Shown piece after piece: positions 5,958-8,440 of a stretch of DNA of 8,440 nucleotides (positions are counted from its first letter, which is position 1; every line of letters begins with the position of its first letter). The notes under the pieces were generated by a model, which was not told where the DNA came from, made no database searches, and worked only from the letters and a program-made list of their open reading frames with translations. Source of the stretch: Rhodoferax sp. GTDB taxonomy: Bacteria; Pseudomonadota; Gammaproteobacteria; Burkholderiales; Burkholderiaceae_C. The stretch lies in the NCBI GenBank assembly GCA_017880985.1, contig JADGRK010000087.1:1-8440 (forward strand), given 5' to 3'. The translations under genes were made by a program, and so were the position numbers.

Positions 5958-7183
5958 GAGGCCACCGTGCGAAAGCCGGCGAACACGTCGGTGCGATGCG
6001 GCTGGAAGAAATTGCGGTAGCGCGGGTTGTGCATGCGGGTGTGGCTTGCAAAGGCACCACCGCGCAATTCACGGTGGCTGCCAAACCAGGGCTGTGAGTA
6101 TTCACGGTACGGGCCGGGCTCGAACCCGGGGTAGGGTGCAAAGGCATCCGACGTCCACTCCCACACGCTGTGGCCCCATTGAAACGCGGCTTGCGTTTGG
6201 GCCGCATATTCCCATTCACCGGCTGTGGGCAGGCGCCGCCCCGCCCACAGGCAGTAGGCCTCGGCTTCAAAGGCGTTCAGGTGCATGGCCGCGGCGCCAG
6301 GGTCTAGCGCTACCCATTGGTCAAACCAGCGCATTTGCCAATCGCCATCGGGGCCGCGTCGCCAATGCTGCGGGTGCGCGCAAACCGACTGCGCCCGCCA
6401 CACCCCCGCGTCTGACGGCCAGTACTGCGCTGCGTCATAGCCCCCCGCTTCAACAAAGCGGGCAAAGTCGCCCGCCGAGAGTGGCGCGCTGTCGATCTCA
6501 AAATTGCGCAGGCTTAGGAGCAATGCGGGACGTTCGTTGTCGAAGGCAAAGCCAGGGTCCATGTGGCTGTAGCCAATGCAGGTGTCCGCTCCACCCACGG
6601 CCAGCGGCACGCTGGCGGGCACCAGGGGCACGGCTACTCCGTCTGGCGCCGGGTAGCCCAGCGCAGCGCGCATCCAGCAAAAGGCTTCGCCGTGCATGTC
6701 TTCATGGAACAGCGCAAGGCGGTGAAAATACAGCCGGTCTTGCGAATTTTGCGAGTCAGCGGCGCGCTGGTCTGCGCCTGGCGGCAACGCTGCGATACAG
6801 GCATTTATCTGACCCGACAGCATGCGGGCCAACTCGGCACGAGAGGGCATGGCTTGAACCCAGCGCTGTGCATGCGCCAGTCGGGCCGAATCAAACAATG
6901 CATCCGGCCCGGCAAAGCGTGGCGGATGCAAGGCCTGGGCGTACCCTTGCGAATCGCGGTGATGCGGGCCCCGCAAAAGCCAGAATTCAGCAAACCAGGC
7001 GATGTGGGCAAGCTCCCATGCAATGGGGTTGATGCCGATTTGTTTTGGTGGGCTCCATTGCGCCGGGGTCAGATCATTCACCAGCGAAAGCGTTCGCGCG
7101 CGGCTGTCACGCAGAGCTGCTGCCAGTTCGGCACCTGAGAGTTGACGAGAATCAGCCACGCTGGCGCGTCCGGTGGTGTCCAT
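5954..7183 (-). CDS. senA: SenA, selenoneine synthase (EgtB-like nonheme iron enzyme)
   Basis: SenA is an EgtB-family nonheme iron enzyme that joins a selenosugar to hercynine through a C-Se bond on the imidazole ring. The protein is 409 residues from the ATG at 7183; a TTG two codons earlier (7189) is possible but less likely. The N-terminal DinB-type domain (about 18-166) carries the three iron-ligand positions: His60 in WELAHIAWF and the H-x3-H-x-E motif HEDMHGE at 160-166. The C-terminal FGE-sulfatase/C-type-lectin-like domain (about 190-406) contains LNAFEAEAYCLWAGRRLPTA in 302-321, EWEYAAQ, SVWEWTSD (339-346), ELRGGAF and the ending YRNFFQPHRTDVFAGFRT. The choice of SenA over EgtB rests on the overlapping senB gene and the SelD-like tail. 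The motifs alone would also fit a short EgtB. No clear ribosome-binding site was found before 7183. Confidence 0.85.
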   Translation of the reverse strand: MDTTGRASVADSRQLSGAELAAALRDSRARTLSLVNDLTPAQWSPPKQIGINPIAWELAHIAWFAEFWLLRGPHHRDSQGYAQALHPPRFAGPDALFDSARLAHAQRWVQAMPSRAELARMLSGQINACIAALPPGADQRAADSQNSQDRLYFHRLALFHEDMHGEAFCWMRAALGYPAPDGVAVPLVPASVPLAVGGADTCIGYSHMDPGFAFDNERPALLLSLRNFEIDSAPLSAGDFARFVEAGGYDAAQYWPSDAGVWRAQSVCAHPQHWRRGPDGDWQMRWFDQWVALDPGAAAMHLNAFEAEAYCLWAGRRLPTAGEWEYAAQTQAAFQWGHSVWEWTSDAFAPYPGFEPGPYREYSQPWFGSHRELRGGAFASHTRMHNPRYRNFFQPHRTDVFAGFRTVAS

Positions 7184-7380
7184 TGCCAATCAATACCATT
7201 GCTTTGTTCCGGTGGAGGGTACTACTGATATTCACATTTTCGTCACTGTGCGCGTTTGTCGCTCCATGTGCACTATTCTCACAAGTGCATCCGGCACAGA
7301 ATTCAGCACGCGGGGCACTGGCCTGTTTTCAAGCCTTTTGGGTATCTGGTTTCAGCGTCATTTGTCAGGAGAATTGGTCT

Positions 7381-7704
7381 ATGTCTGCAACCCCTCTTGT
7401 CGAGAATCTTCACCCGGTCGAGCATGCCAGCACACATGGCAAGCCAAAGAAAATCCCGGACCTTGCACTCAAGCAGGTTGGGTTTATCCCCAACATGTAC
7501 GCCAACATGGCCAATGCGCCTGCGGTACTGAGCACCTGTTTACACGGTTATGGGTTGTTCCGCAGCGAATCCAAGACCATCCAGAAGAAGAACCTGCTTG
7601 TCTTTATCACCCCCACACTCATCGACCCGGCGGGCAACCGGGTCCATTCAGAGGAAGATTTGCCGTTTACCCGGGCGGCGGTCCCGCCGCAGCCGCCGCG
7701 ATAG
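7381..7704 (+). CDS. Chimeric ORF: AhpD/carboxymuconolactone-decarboxylase-like N-terminus joined to a secretin C-terminus
   Basis: The ATG at 7381 has a good ribosome-binding site (AGGAGA 7367-7372, 8-base spacing) and opens a 107-residue frame made of two unrelated parts. Residues 1-~60 match the N-terminal half of carboxymuconolactone-decarboxylase/AhpD-like proteins (QVGFIPNMYANMANAPAVL, then HGYGLFR). Members of that family continue with a catalytic Cys-x-x-Cys region, which is absent. From about residue 62 the sequence is a secretin tail: LFRSESKTIQKKNLLVFITP then TLIDPAGNRVHSEEDLPF, as at the end of GspD/PilQ-type outer-membrane channels. It has no channel core. The join falls at LFR, which both families have. 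It is either a recombination product or an assembly error, and neither half should be functional. Its 5' part is divergent from senA, 197 bases away. Confidence 0.75.
   Translation: MSATPLVENLHPVEHASTHGKPKKIPDLALKQVGFIPNMYANMANAPAVLSTCLHGYGLFRSESKTIQKKNLLVFITPTLIDPAGNRVHSEEDLPFTRAAVPPQPPR
7553..7566 (+). other. Probable join point between two unrelated genes
   Basis: The bases spelling G-LFRS (around GGTTGTTCCGCAGCG) can be read as the end of the AhpD-like segment (GYGLFR...) and as the start of the secretin tail (the GRLFRS segment preceding KKNLLVF in secretins). The shared stretch is about 10-14 bases. Such a short overlap suits microhomology-mediated recombination or a false overlap in assembly. 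The exact breakpoint cannot be fixed without the parent sequences. Confidence 0.5.
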
Positions 7705-7852
7705 ACGATGACGCCTCCAAGGTTATGCCAGGCGGGTTGCCAAGCTAACTGCCGGCCATTTTTGGGCTGGCCTTGAGGGCGCGGAAACCCCGACTTGAAT
7801 AAGCGTCCCTGATTGAAAATGGCCCTTCTTGAGGGCTCTATGGGTATAGGAT

Positions 7853-7885
7853 GGTACCAGGGAGGTACCAGACCAACACCAGACC
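7853..7885. repeat. Three degenerate 11-bp tandem repeats
   Basis: Successive 11-base units read GGTACCAGGGA (7853), GGTACCAGACC (7864) and AACACCAGACC (7875). GGTACCAG occurs twice and ACCAGACCA twice, both 11 bases apart. They lie in the otherwise empty stretch between the chimeric ORF and the gcvP tail. One helical turn of spacing could suit a protein-binding array, but no function is evident. Confidence 0.5.
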
Positions 7886-7973
7886 ACCCTGAGAAGGGGG
7901 TAACCGGGGTGTTTGTATTCGCTCGGCTTATGAACCGGCCCGGCTCAACTGACTGGCCCGGCCTTACGGCAAC

Positions 7974-8440
7974 TCAGTCGGAATACGCCTCCATACCGAC
8001 GCAAGAGCAGACCAGGTTGCGGTCGCCAAACACGTTGTCGATGCGGCCCACGGCGGGCCAGAACTTGTGGTCGTGGAGCCATTTGGCCGGAAAGCAGGCT
8101 TGCTCGCGGGAGTAAGGATGAGCCCAGGGCTCCGCTGCGAGCATATCGGCCGTGTGCGGCGAGTTCTTCAACACATTGTTCCGCTTGTCGGCTTTCCCGG
8201 CTTCAATGGCGCTCATCTCTGCGTGGATGCTGATCATCGCCTCGCAGAAACGGTCGAGCTCTTCCTTCGATTCACTCTCTGTAGGCTCGACCATCATAGT
8301 GCCAGCGACAGGCCAGGAGATGGTCGGCGCGTGGAAGCCGTAGTCCATGAGGCGCTTGGCCACGTCTTCGACGGTGACTTCTTTGAAGCGGCGCAGGTCA
8401 AGGATACACTCGTGAGCGACGAGTTCGCCGTGGCCGCGGT
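7974..8440 (-). CDS. gcvP: Glycine dehydrogenase (decarboxylating), GcvP C-terminal part
   Basis: GcvP is the P-protein of the glycine cleavage system, a pyridoxal-phosphate enzyme that decarboxylates glycine and passes the aminomethyl group to the H-protein. About 155 C-terminal codons are present; the frame is open to the right edge and the stop is at 7976-7974. Recognisable blocks are AHECILDLRRFK, TVEDVAKRLMDYGFHAPT, SWPVAGTMMVEPTESESK, ELDRFCEAM, NSPHTADML, HPYSREQACFP, KFWPAVGRIDNVFGDRNLVC and the end MEAYSD. The active-site lysine lies further upstream, outside the window. No gcvH or gcvT follows, so gcvP is the last gene of its transcript here. Like the secretin tail beside it, it has no functional link to the selenium genes to the left. 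Confidence 0.92.
   Translation of the reverse strand, partial: RGHGELVAHECILDLRRFKEVTVEDVAKRLMDYGFHAPTISWPVAGTMMVEPTESESKEELDRFCEAMISIHAEMSAIEAGKADKRNNVLKNSPHTADMLAAEPWAHPYSREQACFPAKWLHDHKFWPAVGRIDNVFGDRNLVCSCVGMEAYSD

Noticed and set aside
5683..7032. Plus-strand open frame of 449 codons, the longest in the window
   Set aside because: It is antisense to the well-supported senA and senB genes, is extremely Arg/Ala/Pro/Cys-rich and shows no family motifs. It is a shadow produced by the high GC content.
5954..7183. Annotation as EgtB (ergothioneine pathway)
   Set aside because: The overlapping senB gene and SelD-like tail downstream fit SenA better, and no EgtA, EgtC or EgtE gene is present. 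EgtB remains the alternative if family profiles disagree.
7204..7231. Possible sigma-70 promoter TTGTTC - 16 bases - TGATAT on the plus strand before the chimeric ORF
   Set aside because: The boxes match consensus only partly and lie about 150 bases before the start codon; not strong enough to list as a feature.

Overview
The window looks like DNA from a betaproteobacterium of the Burkholderiales, probably Comamonadaceae-like. The grounds are the style of the polyamine-type ABC transporter, a small Ala/Lys-rich exported protein of a kind common there, and a selenoneine (senA/senB) locus of the type first described in Variovorax. From about 7560 to the right edge the content changes. An AhpD-like gene runs in frame into the tail of a secretin, and the tail of a glycine dehydrogenase gene follows on the minus strand. 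This right flank may be horizontally acquired, rearranged, or an assembly chimera.

Layout. 1-335 is the 3' end (TOBE region) of a PotA/PotG-like ABC ATPase. 346-1263 and 1250-2134 are the two permeases of the same spermidine/putrescine-type importer (PotH/PotB-like and PotI/PotC-like), forming one tight plus-strand operon. 2135-2716 is mostly non-coding and holds one 45-codon minus-strand ORF with a signal-peptide-like start. 2717-2938 encodes a 73-residue exported Ala/Lys-rich protein and is followed by a strong intrinsic terminator (2959-2990). 3073-3270 is a remnant of an AraC-family DNA-binding domain.

The centre of the window is a selenium-metabolite locus. egtD (3376-4347, plus) makes hercynine from histidine. 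It faces a minus-strand unit of senA (7183 to 5954), senB (5957 to 4935, ATGA overlap) and a wrecked third gene (about 4948 to 4666). That third gene ends in an unmistakable SelD/SenC C-terminus. In the described pathway SenC supplies selenophosphate, SenB makes a selenosugar from it, and SenA joins the selenosugar to hercynine, leading to selenoneine. Here EgtD, SenA and SenB look intact, but SenC has lost its catalytic core. If the locus still works, selenophosphate must come from another SelD.

Right end. 7381-7704 is an open chimera: about 60 residues of a carboxymuconolactone-decarboxylase/AhpD-like protein, then about 43 residues of a secretin C-terminus, joined where both families have an LFR-type segment. 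7705-7973 is non-coding with short 11-bp tandem repeats. 7974-8440 (minus) is the C-terminus of GcvP. No tRNA, rRNA, CRISPR array or insertion sequence was seen.
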